Assembly (NCBI RefSeq): GCF_042100115.1
Contig: NC_091277.1
Span: forward strand, 1,178,001 to 1,242,000
Direction of reading: 5' to 3'
Source of the DNA: Alternaria dauci
Lineage: Eukaryota; Ascomycota; Dothideomycetes; Pleosporales; Pleosporaceae
Length of the DNA stretch: 64,000 bases
Shown in pieces: positions 49,010 to 59,558 of the stretch. Under the pieces are notes generated by a model, which did no database searches, was not told the DNA's origin, and was given only the letters and a program-made list of their open reading frames with translations. The translations under genes and the position numbers were made by a program. Position 1 is the stretch's first letter. Each line of letters begins with the position of its first letter.

Positions 49010-51408
49010 TCTACACTTCAACTTGCATTTGTTAACACATTTCACACATACTTTTCCTTCTCTTCCCTAATAAAGACCAGGAGGTCTGCTGCGTTTTAGC
49101 GAGCGGTTTTTCTTTTCCTTGTTCAAACTTTTTAGACATTTTCCGGGCTTCCAACTGTACGATTATCACGATGCACGAACCGAACGATTCGAACGATTCA
49201 GATGCATGAACGAGGCGTTTTCCTTTCATCTCCCACCACCAGCTACCCTGCTGGCTTCTACCTAGCTAGCCAAGACCATTATCAAGAATGATACCCAGCC
49301 GGCAGTAACCAACATTGGTCTGTCGCTTTGCCAAAGCCACACCTTTCCTGTCCATGCCAACATCACGTCTTCGGCCTGTTTTCTTTCCCGTTCTCATTCG
49401 GCAGTCGGAGACTCACCATCTCAAATAGATGAGCTTGTCGTTTCAACTATTAGACTTTTGCAGAAGGATTGACCACCCTCAACGATCACGACTAAGTCTT
49501 CGCGCCCGGGACTTTGTCTATCCGTCTGCAATACCCAATCTTATCCCTCCACATGTTTCGCCAAAGTCCGACTAACGATATTACCCGCAGTGGAGAGATC
49601 TATATCGCATAGATGCTAAGGACATGGATTGTGTATAATGATGCTCTTTTCATCCTATGACAGGGAAAGGATCAACATTACAGTACACGTACAATTTGCA
49701 TGCAGTAGCTCTTACTAGACGCATTGTATGCGTGTCACTGTGCTAGGTTTTGGAATGTTTTGGTGGCGATGCCAAAGACGCATGTGGGTTGCAATAACAT
49801 GAACAGGATTGTTGGTATAGCACAAACACTGCGTTTTCCGAACAAGCCACCTTCTTTGGATCTTCCTCGCCAATCAGTTCCTCATACCCCTCTACGCAGA
49901 ATCATATCTCACCACGGCCTCAACTAAATGTACCCATTCGCCCATCGCCCTCATGTTAGGCAAATTATACCATGGCGTCGCGCAGCACAACAAAGATCAT
50001 CTGATGTCAATCGCTCCCTGAAACAACCATCAACTCTTATGCTAACCTCAACTCCACCTTTTTCTCTCCGGTCAAGCTCCACTTTCGACGTCAGGCTGAA
50101 CCTTGAGTTCTCAGGTCTCCCTTGTCGGTATGTACACGCGAGTGACACTAACGAACTAGATGCCGAGCCGAACTGCTCTCATGGTATGGTACGCTAAGTT
50201 TCAGCTTCCGTCCAGATTTTCGCTCCCAGCAGCACTCTGGTACTCGATCTTGCGTTCGCAGCGCGTATCGCGCTCGGCTCAGTTACGGCTACGGTATTCC
50301 TTAGTCATGGGTGGTCCGGATATCAGACGGATGAGGTTTTCCTTGTGCCTGGATGCCTGCAGATCGTTGTTTGTATATAAAGTCAAAAGTATAGGCTGTG
50401 GCACTACATGCGGTAGTGCCATAGCTTCGAGGTAATCGCCGACAGAAAGAAGAAAACGTAGGTTTGAGAAAAAGCTACGACATGTGCATATCATTGCTTG
50501 TCGTGTGGAAGTGCCCATGGGAAAGCCGTTGGACAGAGTACGGTGGCTGAAGACAAGGTTTTCTGTAGTCAGTTGCCTTTTTTCGCGCCGTTACTCGTGT
50601 GACGTTAACGTAGCAGCACCTGTGGCAGGTGTTAGGCTGGGAAGCTGAATAGTTAGGTTCGAGATGGCTGTTGTATTAGTCATTGCACGTATGTTTGGCT
50701 TTCGTTGATGCATGTCATGGGTGTGTTGACATCCTTAGCCTGCCGCCTTGGAGTCCTTCTGTCTAGACATCTAGACTAGTATATTCGTGGTGTGATCTGC
50801 TAGCTGCAAGGCCACAAGTCAATATTGTGCTACAATCAAAACGGTTATCATGTTGTGGCATCCTGCAACATTAGGTGCACGACAAAGTCGTTGGGCTAAG
50901 GTGATTGCATTATCTTGGCCACGTAGTACACGTATACACTGCGTATGAGTACAGCACAGTAAAGCCGAAAGGCACTGCATCTGCTGCTGATCAACTAGGC
51001 GAGTGCGAGATCGGCAACGGGAATAACTATTCAGTACACACGCAATTGTCCACGGCCGCGGTTTTCATTTTTCGAGTGAGCCAAGTCAGAAACATCACTC
51101 ATTCCAAGCATGCATACCGTAAGATGAGGTTGTCCGAATGCGGAACGTGGAAAAGCAAACACGATTCATGGGCTATCTCATTTTGGCAATGTGCAGAAGA
51201 CAACGTGTCCCGCTACTGCAGTTCCACACTTTCCACGTGCAGACTTTGATTACGACAATCATGCGCTAAATGCATTGTGAGTGTTTACATTCACATGCAA
51301 GGTCGGGGCATTCTCCAGATGAGTACTTGACATCAACAGCTCTTCGAATTTTTCATTACTCGTGGTATACTGCTTCTTTCGCTGCTATGTCGGCCATTGT
51401 GCTACTCT
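49010..51408. other. Long intergenic region with a hairpin
   Basis: 2.4 kb between the unknown gene and the CCT4 stop. No protein gene is supported. The notable structure is the 15-bp hairpin at 50393-50427, listed separately, with a TATATAAA about 20 bp upstream. Confidence 0.45.
50393..50427 (+). ncRNA. Possible structured RNA or hairpin element
   Basis: Arms 50393-50407 and 50413-50427 pair without interruption over 15 bp (11 Watson-Crick-rich positions around TGGCACTAC / GTAGTGCCA plus two G-U pairs), closing a 5-nt loop ATGCG. A TATATAAA box lies at about 50374. No known RNA family is recognised; it may be a transcription signal, a small-RNA precursor or a relic of a mobile element. Confidence 0.25.
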
Positions 51409-53258
51409 TTACCTCGACAGGGCGATGTCGTCGATTCGCAGAATCATCTTGACTGTCTCGGCTGCAAGCTCGATAGCGCTGGTGCTGACTAGCAGTGGCT
51501 GTAGTACATTCTCCTCGCTGATGTCGTTCTTGACACCCCCGCTCTTAATGCTGATACCTGCATTCTTCTGTTCTTGTGCGTGTCTATGCCTTAGCTCGGT
51601 GACAACTTTGATGCTGTTAAGACCGGCATTCTCCGCCAGCGTTGTTGGGATGACCTCCATGGCGTCGGCGAAAGCTTTCCAGCAAATAGCCTCGGTTCCG
51701 GAAAGCTCGCGAGCCTTGAGGGACAGCTGATGCGCAATCTCAATCTCAGGGGCACCGCCACCCGCAAGTAGCGCCTTCTTCTTGACTAATGAGCGAATGG
51801 CGCAATGAGCGTCGTGTAGAGACCGCTCAGTCTCGTCCAAGATGAGGCTGTTGGCGCCTCGGCAGACGATGGAGACTGTGTTGGCTGCTGTCTTCACACC
51901 CGAAACCTTGACGTATCGCGCACCTGATGCCTGTACTTCTTCGACAAGATCTGCCGAACCGAGCTTGTCTTCTGTGAAAGAGTCGATGTCGGCGATAGGC
52001 TTGCAGCCAGTGCTCTGCTTTGTATTAGATTTTATACACGCAAGATTTTCATGATACGTACCTTGCAGATGAACTCGATCTCATCACGCTCAATGTCCTT
52101 GACAACCAGGATCTTGAGCTTGGATAAGAAGTGCAGACTGAGGTCGTTGACCGCATCTCGAAGAATGGACTTTTGGATAAACAGGACATTGCACTTGGCT
52201 TTCTGGATCTTCTTGACCATGTTCAGCAGATATGTGCGCTCCTCCTTGAGGATCTTGTCCATTTGCCTGTAGTCGTTGACGACAATCTGGTTCTCCATGT
52301 CCGGCTTCGGTGGGCTCAACTGGAATTGGATGAGGCCTATCCGTGCCTTCTCCTTCAATGTGGGGCCACCAGCGCTCTTGACTACTGGCTGGTTGAGTAC
52401 CAAACCATCGATCATCTCGCTATCTTCGATGGTGCCACCCGACTTCTTGATCATGCGAATGTTCTTCAGATCTACGTTGTCTGCAGTCTTGGGGTCGATG
52501 ACTTTGAGCACCGAGTCTACAGCCATGATGGGTAGCTTGGGCTCTTGGGCGACGATCTTGGAGGAGAGTGAGGTTGTGGCGGTCTTGAGGAGAGTTTGCC
52601 TGTCCGTGAGCGAGATGGGAATGGCCATGTCGGTCAATATCGATATGGCCTCTTGCGCAGCGCGCTGGAAAGCTTCTGATATGACTGTAGGGTGGATGCC
52701 CTTGCCCAGTAACCGTTCAGCAGCGCCCAACAGACTTCCAGCAATGACGACAACCGATGTTGTGCCATCTCCAGCTTCGATATCTTGGGCGTGTGCGAGG
52801 TCGACGAGCATCTTGGCGGATGGGTGCATAACGCTCATCTGGTTCAACATAGTGGCTCCGTCGTTTGTGATGATGGTCTGGCCTCTGGCAGTTTGGATCT
52901 GGACGAGTCAGCGACGAAAGCCAGAGAATTGCGCCTTCTCTTACCATTTTGTCCATGCCCTTTGGTCCCAAAGACTGCCGAAACATTAGTATTTGGTTCT
53001 TCCCCGCACCCCATGGTGGGACATACAGTTCGGATCGCATCTGCGACAGCTGTACAATAGAAGTTAGCGAGACTCTTCTAGACAGTCGTAGTCGAGCTGC
53101 GTACCTCTTGCGGCAATGATGTTGGCGCTGCGAACAGCTCTGGGCTTCTCCTTGTCCTGGCCCAAAGTCAGTCAATGTTTTCATAGCTCAGCATTGCCGC
53201 GCACCTTGAAAGCGGTGTTACCGCCACCGGTACCGCCGTTTGCAACTTGAGCAGCCAT
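51409..53258 (-). CDS. CCT4: T-complex protein 1 subunit delta (chaperonin CCT4)
   Basis: Six exons, 53258-53205, 53156-53105, 53049-53027, 52974-52945, 52898-52062 and 52014-51409, give 533 residues, as expected for a CCT subunit. CCT folds actin, tubulin and WD40 proteins in the cytosol. The ATP-binding motifs are present: [11 protein letters not shown] made by two splices, [11 protein letters not shown], and [10 protein letters not shown] near 52770; the C-terminal part has [13 protein letters not shown] and ILRIDDIA. The delta identity rests on NKY-like [20 protein letters not shown] and [19 protein letters not shown]. Exons three and four are only 23 and 30 bp. It is head to head with RPT1. 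Confidence 0.95.
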
Positions 53259-53588
53259 CTTTCAGTGTGTAGTAAGGACAAAGCTAAAAGAGGGGTATCG
53301 TAAAAGGTTTGGCGGGGAAGTCGTGGTGCCTGGCTGGACGCGAACTGACAATATTTCGAGAACGCGATAGACGTAGCGCACGGCCAATCCACAAGCTCCG
53401 ACTCGCCGGGCCATTGCCGCATCACAGCTACACCTTCACCCGTTACACCACCAACAACCCCATACACTCACCCGAACCCCCGCATCTGCTCTGCCTGTCG
53501 CTTCTACCCGGACTCTTTCCCAACTCTACCGCACGCATAGCCCAAACATCATCTTGGCCGCCCGACAGTCGCCGCCTGCACCGTCAAC
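53259..53588. promoter_or_regulatory. Shared divergent promoter, CCT4 / RPT1
   Basis: Only 330 bp separate the two start codons, so the two proteostasis genes probably share control sequences. A CCAAT box lies near 53383. I see no clear heat-shock element or Rpn4-type site. Confidence 0.65.
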
Positions 53589-55006
53589 ATGCCTTCAGCC
53601 ACGGGCCAGTCCTGGGAGAAGTACCAGAAGAACTTTGCCGACGACGAGGTTGAGGAGAAGAAGATCACACCTCTGACTGACGAGTAAGAGGCGAGAAGAC
53701 ACGGATGCATGCATGGGCTAATGACGTGACAGGGACATTCAGGTGTTGAAGACATATGGAGCCGCACCCTATGGCGCCGAACTCAAGAAGCTGGAGAAGG
53801 AGATCAAGGACAAGCAACAGACGATAAACGAGAAGATCGGCGTCAAAGTATGTGTTCCTTCAAACCCCTCCGGCCATGCCCTGCTGACTCGCCCAGGAAT
53901 CAGATACCGGTCTCGCACCTCCACATCTCTGGGATATCGCCGCCGACCGCCAACGAATGCAAGAAGAGCAACCGCTTCAAGTCGCACGATGCACCAAGAT
54001 AATACAGGACGAGAAGGACTCGGAGAAGAGCAAATATGTCATCAACGTCAAGCAGATTGCCAAGTTCGTCGTGAACCTCGGAGAGCGCGTCTCACCCACC
54101 GATATCGAGGAGGGCATGCGGGTCGGTGTGGACCGGAACAAGTACCAGATCCTGCTTCCTCTACCGCCAAAGATTGACCCTTCGGTTACCATGATGACGG
54201 TCGAGGACAAGCCTGATGTCACTTATGGAGATGTTGGAGGTTGCAAAGAGCAGATTGAGAAGCTACGAGAAGTCGTCGAGATGCCACTGCTGTCACCAGA
54301 GCGTTTCGTCAACCTCGGCATCGACCCCCCCAAGGGTGCTCTTCTCTACGGTCCTCCGGGAACTGGAAAGACGCTTTGCGCCCGAGCTGTTGCCAACCGA
54401 ACCGACGCCACTTTTATCCGAGTTATCGGATCCGAGCTTGTTCAGAAGTACGTCGGAGAGGGAGCGAGGATGGTACGCGAGCTGTTTGAGATGGCGCGAA
54501 CAAAGAAGGCGTGCATCATCTTCTTTGACGAGATTGATGCTGTTGGTGGCGCCCGTTTCGATGACGGTGCTGGAGGCGACAACGAAGTGCAGCGTACCAT
54601 GTTGGAACTCATCACACAACTTGACGGTTTCGACGCGCGCGGCAACATCAAGGTCATGTTCGCGACCAACAGACCTTCAACTCTCGACCCTGCCCTTATG
54701 CGTCCAGGACGTATTGACCGAAAGATTGAGTTCTCGCTACCAGACATGGAGGGTCGGGCCAACATTCTCCGCATCCACGCAAAGAGCATGAGTGTAGAGC
54801 GCGACATTCGTTGGGAGCTCATCTCTCGTCTCTGCCCCAACAGCACAGGTGCCGAGTTGAGGAGTGTAGCTACCGAGGCGGGCATGTTCGCAATTAGGGC
54901 TCGAAGAAAGGTCGCCACCGAGAAGGACTTCCTGGCTGCTGTGGACAAGGTCATCAAGGGTAACCTCAAGTTCAACTCGACTGCTACCTACATGCAGTAC
55001 AACTAG
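53589..55006 (+). CDS. RPT1: 26S proteasome regulatory ATPase Rpt1
   Basis: Exons 53589-53683, 53733-53847 and 53897-55006 give 439 residues. Rpt1 is one of six AAA+ ATPases of the proteasome base that unfold substrates. An N-terminal coiled coil ([20 protein letters not shown]) is followed by the Rpt1-specific block [20 protein letters not shown] and QVARCTKII. The AAA domain has Walker A GPPGTGKT (222-229), Walker B IIFFDEID (277-284), the pore-loop [14 protein letters not shown] and the second region of homology ending [14 protein letters not shown]. The C-terminus ends YMQYN. Introns are both 49 bp. Confidence 0.98.
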
Positions 55007-55154
55007 ACGGCGCCATTTGCGATCCGCCGAGAGTTATTCTATGGATATGTAGTAGAAGGCATCACTGGCTTTGTATGAGTAATCATGAAGGTACTTTTCT
55101 TCCGCCATGAGCATAGACATAATGCATTTTTCAAATCATTCTCAACTACAAGTT

Positions 55155-55262
55155 CCCCCTCCCCTCCCCCGGTCGAGCTTCCTGGCAGCCGGGAGAGATA
55201 GCGTTCAGTTTTTCCCTTCCCCGGTGTGCCAGGTAGTTCGACCGGGGGGGGGGGGGGGGGGG
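55155..55262. repeat. Long inverted repeat with C-tract arm and G19 run
   Basis: The left arm (55155-55187: a 16-nt C/T tract, then GGTCGAGCTTCCTGGCA) is complementary to the right arm (about 55227-55259: TGCCAGGTAGTTCGACC followed by the run of G). Only two bases mismatch in the 17-bp mixed part; the C/T tract can pair with the G run through G-C and G-T. The loop is 39 nt. The homopolymer at 55244-55262 is 19 G. It lies 150-250 bp past the RPT1 stop and could form a hairpin or a G-quadruplex. Confidence 0.75.
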
Positions 55263-55269
55263 TGAGGGA

Positions 55270-55694
55270 GACTGTAGTGCATATATCATGAACAGAGACG
55301 CCACCCCTGTATTTGCCTGGGTAGAGTATCGTTATGTACAGGAAGTTTGTTGATCTCCCTGTAGTTGCCAAGTATGGTGTTCAACTTGGGAAAACTTTTT
55401 CTGATCCCCCTAAGAAGATCAGATGGAAGCAGAATACCCCTCAAAGACCAGATGGAAGTAGAACACTTCAAATAATCACCCCCAAAGACTAGATGGAAGC
55501 AGAACACTTAAAACAACCCCCCTAAAAGAGTAGATGGAAGTAAAAGACTCCGAAATAATTGCCTAAATAGGTAATAGGAGTAAGGGGTGTGAATCACTTC
55601 AGATATTATATACATGTACACCTTTCGTCTCATCTGATCTTGCTGGGGGGATCCGAAGAAGTTTTCCCTTCAATTTCTTCTCTTGTATAGCGTG
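55270..55694 (+). mobile_element. Degenerate relative of the CACGC-TIR element
   Basis: Two units like those of the intact elements begin at about 55306 and 55357 (CCCTGTATTTGCCTGGGTAG and CCCTGTAGTTGCC), and the right end (CTTGTATAGCGTG, ending 55694) matches the element's terminal repeat. Between them lie four copies of a different unit around AGATGGAAGYAGA at 55421, 55450, 55491 and 55532 (spacing 29, 41, 41). No clean left terminal repeat or target duplication is seen, so this copy is decayed or composite. Confidence 0.5.
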
Positions 55695-55766
55695 AGATGG
55701 TATAGTGATCGAGCCAAGTATAGAGAAGCTCGAAGGAGCGCGTGGCAACTGCACCAAGTACCACAG

Positions 55767-56056
55767 CACGCCATACAAGGGAAAAGTCAACGCCCCCTCT
55801 GTAGCTGCCTAGATGGAGTATCGCCATATCAAGATGGATTAAACGCTCCTCTGTAGCCGCCTAGATAGAGTATCACTGTATAAAAAAAGGATCCAAAGCT
55901 CCTCTGTAGCTGTCTGGGTAGAGAGTATTACTATGTAGGGGAAGATGAATTAATCCCCCCGTAGTTGCCTAGGTAGAGTATTTCCATACAGGGGAGATTG
56001 ATAGATCTCCTGTAGATGCCTAGGTAGGGTGTTCGACTTCTCCCTTGTATAGCGTG
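55767..56056 (+). mobile_element. MITE-like element, five internal 52-bp units
   Basis: This 290-bp element begins CACGCCATACAAGGGAAAAG and ends with the inverse of CACGCTATACAAGGGAGAAG, so its terminal inverted repeats are about 25 bp with a few mismatches. It is flanked by ACAG on both sides (55763-55766 and 56057-56060), a 4-bp target duplication. Inside are five tandem units of about 52 bp starting near 55797, 55849, 55902, 55957 and 56009, each opening with (C)TGTAGYTGCCTAGRTAGAGT. It has no coding capacity. It ends 15 bp before the stop codon of the NAPE-PLD-like gene. See the two sister copies at 59195 and 63855. Confidence 0.85.
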
Positions 56057-56071
56057 ACAGTCAAAACACTG

Positions 56072-57220
56072 CTATACCACGACCGTCCCGCCGATATCAC
56101 AGAGGTCGACATCGACTCCCCACCTCAAACCATCCGCCTCTGCACCATTCCGCCAGCGTTCAGGCGGCTCAGTAACTGGTTCGTAGCTCGCCGAGTAGGC
56201 GCCACGGAACGTACCAAAGTGCATACCTATACTCTTCTTACTCTTCACATCCCTATGTATGGCCAAAGAGTCCTGAGGACTAGAGTGCTGGCCAGACAAG
56301 ACAGACCTTGGCTTGAAGCAACCAATAGGCACAAGCGCCAGATCAAAGGGGCCGTATAAATCGCCAATCTCCTTGAAAGCCGGACAAGGTGGATGTGGCG
56401 CGTCGTGGTGCGAGTATTGGTCGTCGGAAAAAACATGACAGTATCCTGTATCTCCAGCAAAGAAGAGTTTCTTGCCGGACGATGAAGGCTCCTTGACGAT
56501 CCAGCTACACCACAGCGTACCGTCAAAGTTCCAGGGTGTGCGCCCGGATCGGTGTTGGGCAGGTGTGCATACCAATTCTACGCCTCCTACGCCCTTTTTG
56601 AATACGGTTATGCCATCCCACCAGTCCATCTCCTCGACCTGGTCGGCCTTGATGCCGGCGCCGAGCCCTGTCAGGACGGTCTTGACACCCAAACCGCAGA
56701 AGAAGCGCAAGTCTCCATTCTGTTTGGCATTCAACTTCTTCAGCGTGTCGGAATCGAGGTGGTCGTAGTGGTCGTGGCTTATGCAAACAGCATCGATTTC
56801 TGGCAACTCGTCGATGGTGCATGGTGGAGGTGTAAAGCGTACGGGGCCCACCATGCCATATGGTCCGACGCGGTCACTCCATACAGGATCGAGGAGGATG
56901 CGCATACCCCTCTCGTTCCCCTCTGAAGCCGTTGTTTCGATGAGGAAACTCGCGTGTCCTATCCATGTCGCCTTCAACCCGTTGGTCGTATTGCTGAAGT
57001 CGGGCTTGTGCACTTGGACCAGGCCTGACCGATCGGCAGGTACAGGGACAAAGTTCTTTGGGGTGCTGAAGCGTGTGCGGAGGGCGGCAACTATGCCGTC
57101 ATTCTTGTACGAGGGCCATGGGTTCTTGAAGTTTGTGGGTGGCTTGCCGATGTGATGGGCTGTGGCGTAGTTGTCTGGCCTGTGTGGCGGCAGCGCGGTT
57201 ATGGAGGACGAGGGAGACAT
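56072..57220 (-). CDS. NAPE-PLD-like metallo-beta-lactamase-fold hydrolase
   Basis: This intronless gene encodes 382 residues. The metal-binding motif HDHYDH (residues 149-154, H-x-H-x-D-H) is preceded by the strand TWIGHASFLI (85-94) and LLDPVWSDR, and later by TPAQHRSGR, the FFAGDTGY loop and a final SIGMHFGTF, the order seen in N-acyl-phosphatidylethanolamine phospholipase D and yeast Fmp30. The family releases N-acylethanolamines or works on mitochondrial phospholipids; substrate is inferred. Its 3' end abuts a MITE, so its 3'UTR probably runs into the element. Confidence 0.88.
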   Translation of the reverse strand: MSPSSSITALPPHRPDNYATAHHIGKPPTNFKNPWPSYKNDGIVAALRTRFSTPKNFVPVPADRSGLVQVHKPDFSNTTNGLKATWIGHASFLIETTASEGNERGMRILLDPVWSDRVGPYGMVGPVRFTPPPCTIDELPEIDAVCISHDHYDHLDSDTLKKLNAKQNGDLRFFCGLGVKTVLTGLGAGIKADQVEEMDWWDGITVFKKGVGGVELVCTPAQHRSGRTPWNFDGTLWCSWIVKEPSSSGKKLFFAGDTGYCHVFSDDQYSHHDAPHPPCPAFKEIGDLYGPFDLALVPIGCFKPRSVLSGQHSSPQDSLAIHRDVKSKKSIGMHFGTFRGAYSASYEPVTEPPERWRNGAEADGLRWGVDVDLCDIGGTVVV

Positions 57221-58020
57221 TTTTGCTGTCCCGTAGTGCCTAAAAAACAGCGCGGGCTTGGGATGGGCTTGAGATGGGCGCGCATGGCTGTGTGTCGTGT
57301 TGCTGATGCTATGACGACGAAGGGCGGATGTGGAGGCGGAGATAGGCAGTGCCCATCGGAGCGCGAGCTGGTCCGGTATGCCGTTGGAGGCGCTGTTTGG
57401 GTTTTGAGGATACGGGGCAGGCCTAAAAAGCCTCCGGGTCGTCTGCCTACGATCTCATTGTCCTTTGAGTAATACAGCCATCGCGTTGGATGCGTCTTCC
57501 GTTATGGGGAGCGTCATGGGGAGCAGGTCCAACCAAGCCAGACCCTGTCATCTCACCCACGTTCTGTCCCGGCCATCCTTCGACACGCAACTCCAACCTC
57601 TTCCTGCATTGGTTAACAGAAGCCGTCATCAGGGCTGACCTAACCCACCAATCTCACATCTCGACGCACACCTCGAGCACCATGGCCTCGGAGACTGCTC
57701 AAGTGGGTACAAGCACCACGGCGCGGCATGCGTAGCCTTGCTCTCTTATCTACCAATAGGACCGACACGTGAGCGCGTCTAGCTTACATGCAGGTACTGT
57801 GAATCTTTCGCTCATCGCCGCCGCCGGAGCTCGAACCAGAAATCTGGAGAATGTACCTTCTACATACGGTAAGGACCGGCTGGGGCTGCAGCGGCCTGGG
57901 TAGGCCGTGGCCAAATTTTTTGAGAGCTTTATAGATGCCGGCTTCCCAGCATGATTGGATTTCCCCATCGCAGTGTATCTCTTTCTCAATTCACCGTCTA
58001 GCTTTAAGGATAAAGACAAG
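57221..58020. promoter_or_regulatory. Divergent promoter, NAPE-PLD-like / RNase T2
   Basis: 800 bp between outward-facing starts. A TTATAGA box lies at about 57930, 90 bp before the RNase start. A possible two-exon frame at 57682-57903 (+) is described under findings; otherwise nothing is seen. Confidence 0.5.
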
Positions 58021-59105
58021 ATGAAGACTACCTTTTCCAAGGCCGGAGCTGCGGCTCTGCTTGCAGCCACGGCAAATGCACAGCTCTACCCCGACCAAAG
58101 TCCCCTGAACCACACATGCCAGCTGCAAGAGCCATTGCTGTCTTGCCCTGCGCAAGACCCCTCCAAAGTGGATTCTTGCTGCGTCGAGACTTTTGGTGGA
58201 CTTTTGCTAAGCACTCAGTTCTGGAACACATACACCGGTCGCGAGTCTGAAGGCCAACTCTTGCCCACCGACACATGGACCCTCCATGGTCTATGGCCAG
58301 ACTTTTGTAACGGTAGTTATACGCAATACTGCGACCTGAGCCGCCAGTACGACCCTATCCCCGGACCAAACACCACCAACGGTCTACCAAATGGAACATT
58401 TGTTCCCCCATACAACGGATCCAACATCGGCACCTTCCTCGAGCCATTTGGCCGCTTCGACCTACTAGAGTACATGAACACTTACTGGATTGCATGGCAG
58501 CAAGACAACCCCGGTTTCTGGGCCCACGAGTTCTCCAAGCACGCAACCTGCTTCTCTACCTTCAACGTTCCCTGCTACGGTCCGCAGTACCGCGAGCACG
58601 AAGATGTCGTCGACTTCTTCGAGACGACCATCAAGTACTACAAGAGGTTCCCAACTTTCGATTGGCTTGCCGCCAAGGACATCACACCCTCAAACTCAAC
58701 CACCTACTCTTACTCTGATCTCGTCGACGTCCTGTATGAGCAGCATGGCGGCATCCCGTTCTTGGGTTGCTCTGGCCCTAGGTACAATGCTACAGATGCT
58801 GGAAAGAACACCACTGACAGGGGTTACACCATTCTGAGCGAGGTCTGGTACTACGAGCATGTAAGTACCACAATGGACAAGTATCTGCGGCTTTTCAATT
58901 AATACTAATGTACGAATAGGTCTATGGTCGTCCCCAGGAAGGCAATGTTATCCCTGTCAACGCTTCCGCTAGCTACCTCACCAACTGCGCTACCACAGAA
59001 GGTGCCATTCACTACCCAGAGAGGACCAACGGGTCAGAGAAGGCTCCTGTAGTTCCGTTTTAAAAGCACGCACAGGGTTAAAAAAATGTATTGTAGTGAT
59101 TATAA
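58021..59105 (+). CDS. Secreted ribonuclease T2
   Basis: Exons 58021-58860 and 58920-59105 (59-bp intron) give 341 residues. The enzyme cleaves single-stranded RNA via 2',3'-cyclic phosphates and is secreted or vacuolar. A signal peptide covers residues 1-20. The two catalytic boxes are present: CAS I with His89 in LHGLWPDFC, and CAS II with His169, Glu170, Lys173 and His174 in FWAHEFSKHATC. The many Cys and NxS/T sites fit an extracellular glycoprotein. The splice restores EHVYGRPQEG, the usual end of fungal RNase T2, and then YPERTNGSEK. After that the frame runs on for 20 residues (GSCSSVLKARTGLKK...) to a TAA at 59103, an unusual tail compared with proteins that stop soon after GSE. Confidence 0.92.
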
Positions 59106-59558
59106 AACCAACGTGTAATGAAAGATAATTCTACCATTGGATTTGGGGTACAAACTTTGTATTGTGATACGTCTGTTTCTAAGGAGATTCGTACCACACT
59201 ATACGAGGAAAAAATCGAACGCTACTCCTGTAGTTGCCTGAGTAAAATGTTCGGTCTTTCTCTTGTATGGCGTGGTACTGTCTTCCTCCAATACTAAGCT
59301 TTTAGTAAGGTGATTTCCGGCCCAATTAATAAGAGGAATAGGTACAGGAATTATGACTTGGTCTCGCATATACGCACGTAGATGAGATCAATGCCTGTGA
59401 CGTCACGCTAACCCGAGGTATGGGTTCTTCTGCACTAGAACTGATCAGACATGGGGAAAGAAGCTTCTCCGTGTAAAGGAATGTCACTGATGAACTAGCA
59501 ATTGATATACAATGCCAAAATAACCTCTAGCTTCTACTCCTATCACTGCACCGTCTCG
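59106..59558. other. Convergent 3' flanks, RNase T2 and Mis18-like gene
   Basis: 453 bp between facing stops; holds the 80-bp MITE and AT-rich 3' flank sequence, no gene. Confidence 0.5.
59195..59274 (+). mobile_element. MITE-like element, single internal unit
   Basis: An 80-bp copy of the same family: left end CACACTATACGAGGAAAAAA, right end the inverse of CACGCCATACAAGAGAAAGA, flanked on both sides by GTAC (59191-59194 and 59275-59278), a 4-bp target duplication. It holds one 52-bp unit (CCTGTAGTTGCCTGAGTAAA). The length difference from the 290-bp copy (210 bp) equals four units. It is inserted 90 bp after the RNase T2 stop. Confidence 0.85.

Noticed and set aside
51409..51897. Treating the CCT4 3' exon as a separate gene
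   Set aside because: It joins the upstream exon through a clean 47-bp intron in frame and completes the chaperonin.
57810..57870. tRNA-like GGTTCGAGCT on the minus strand
   Set aside because: The flanking bases cannot form a T-arm stem and no anticodon arm is present.
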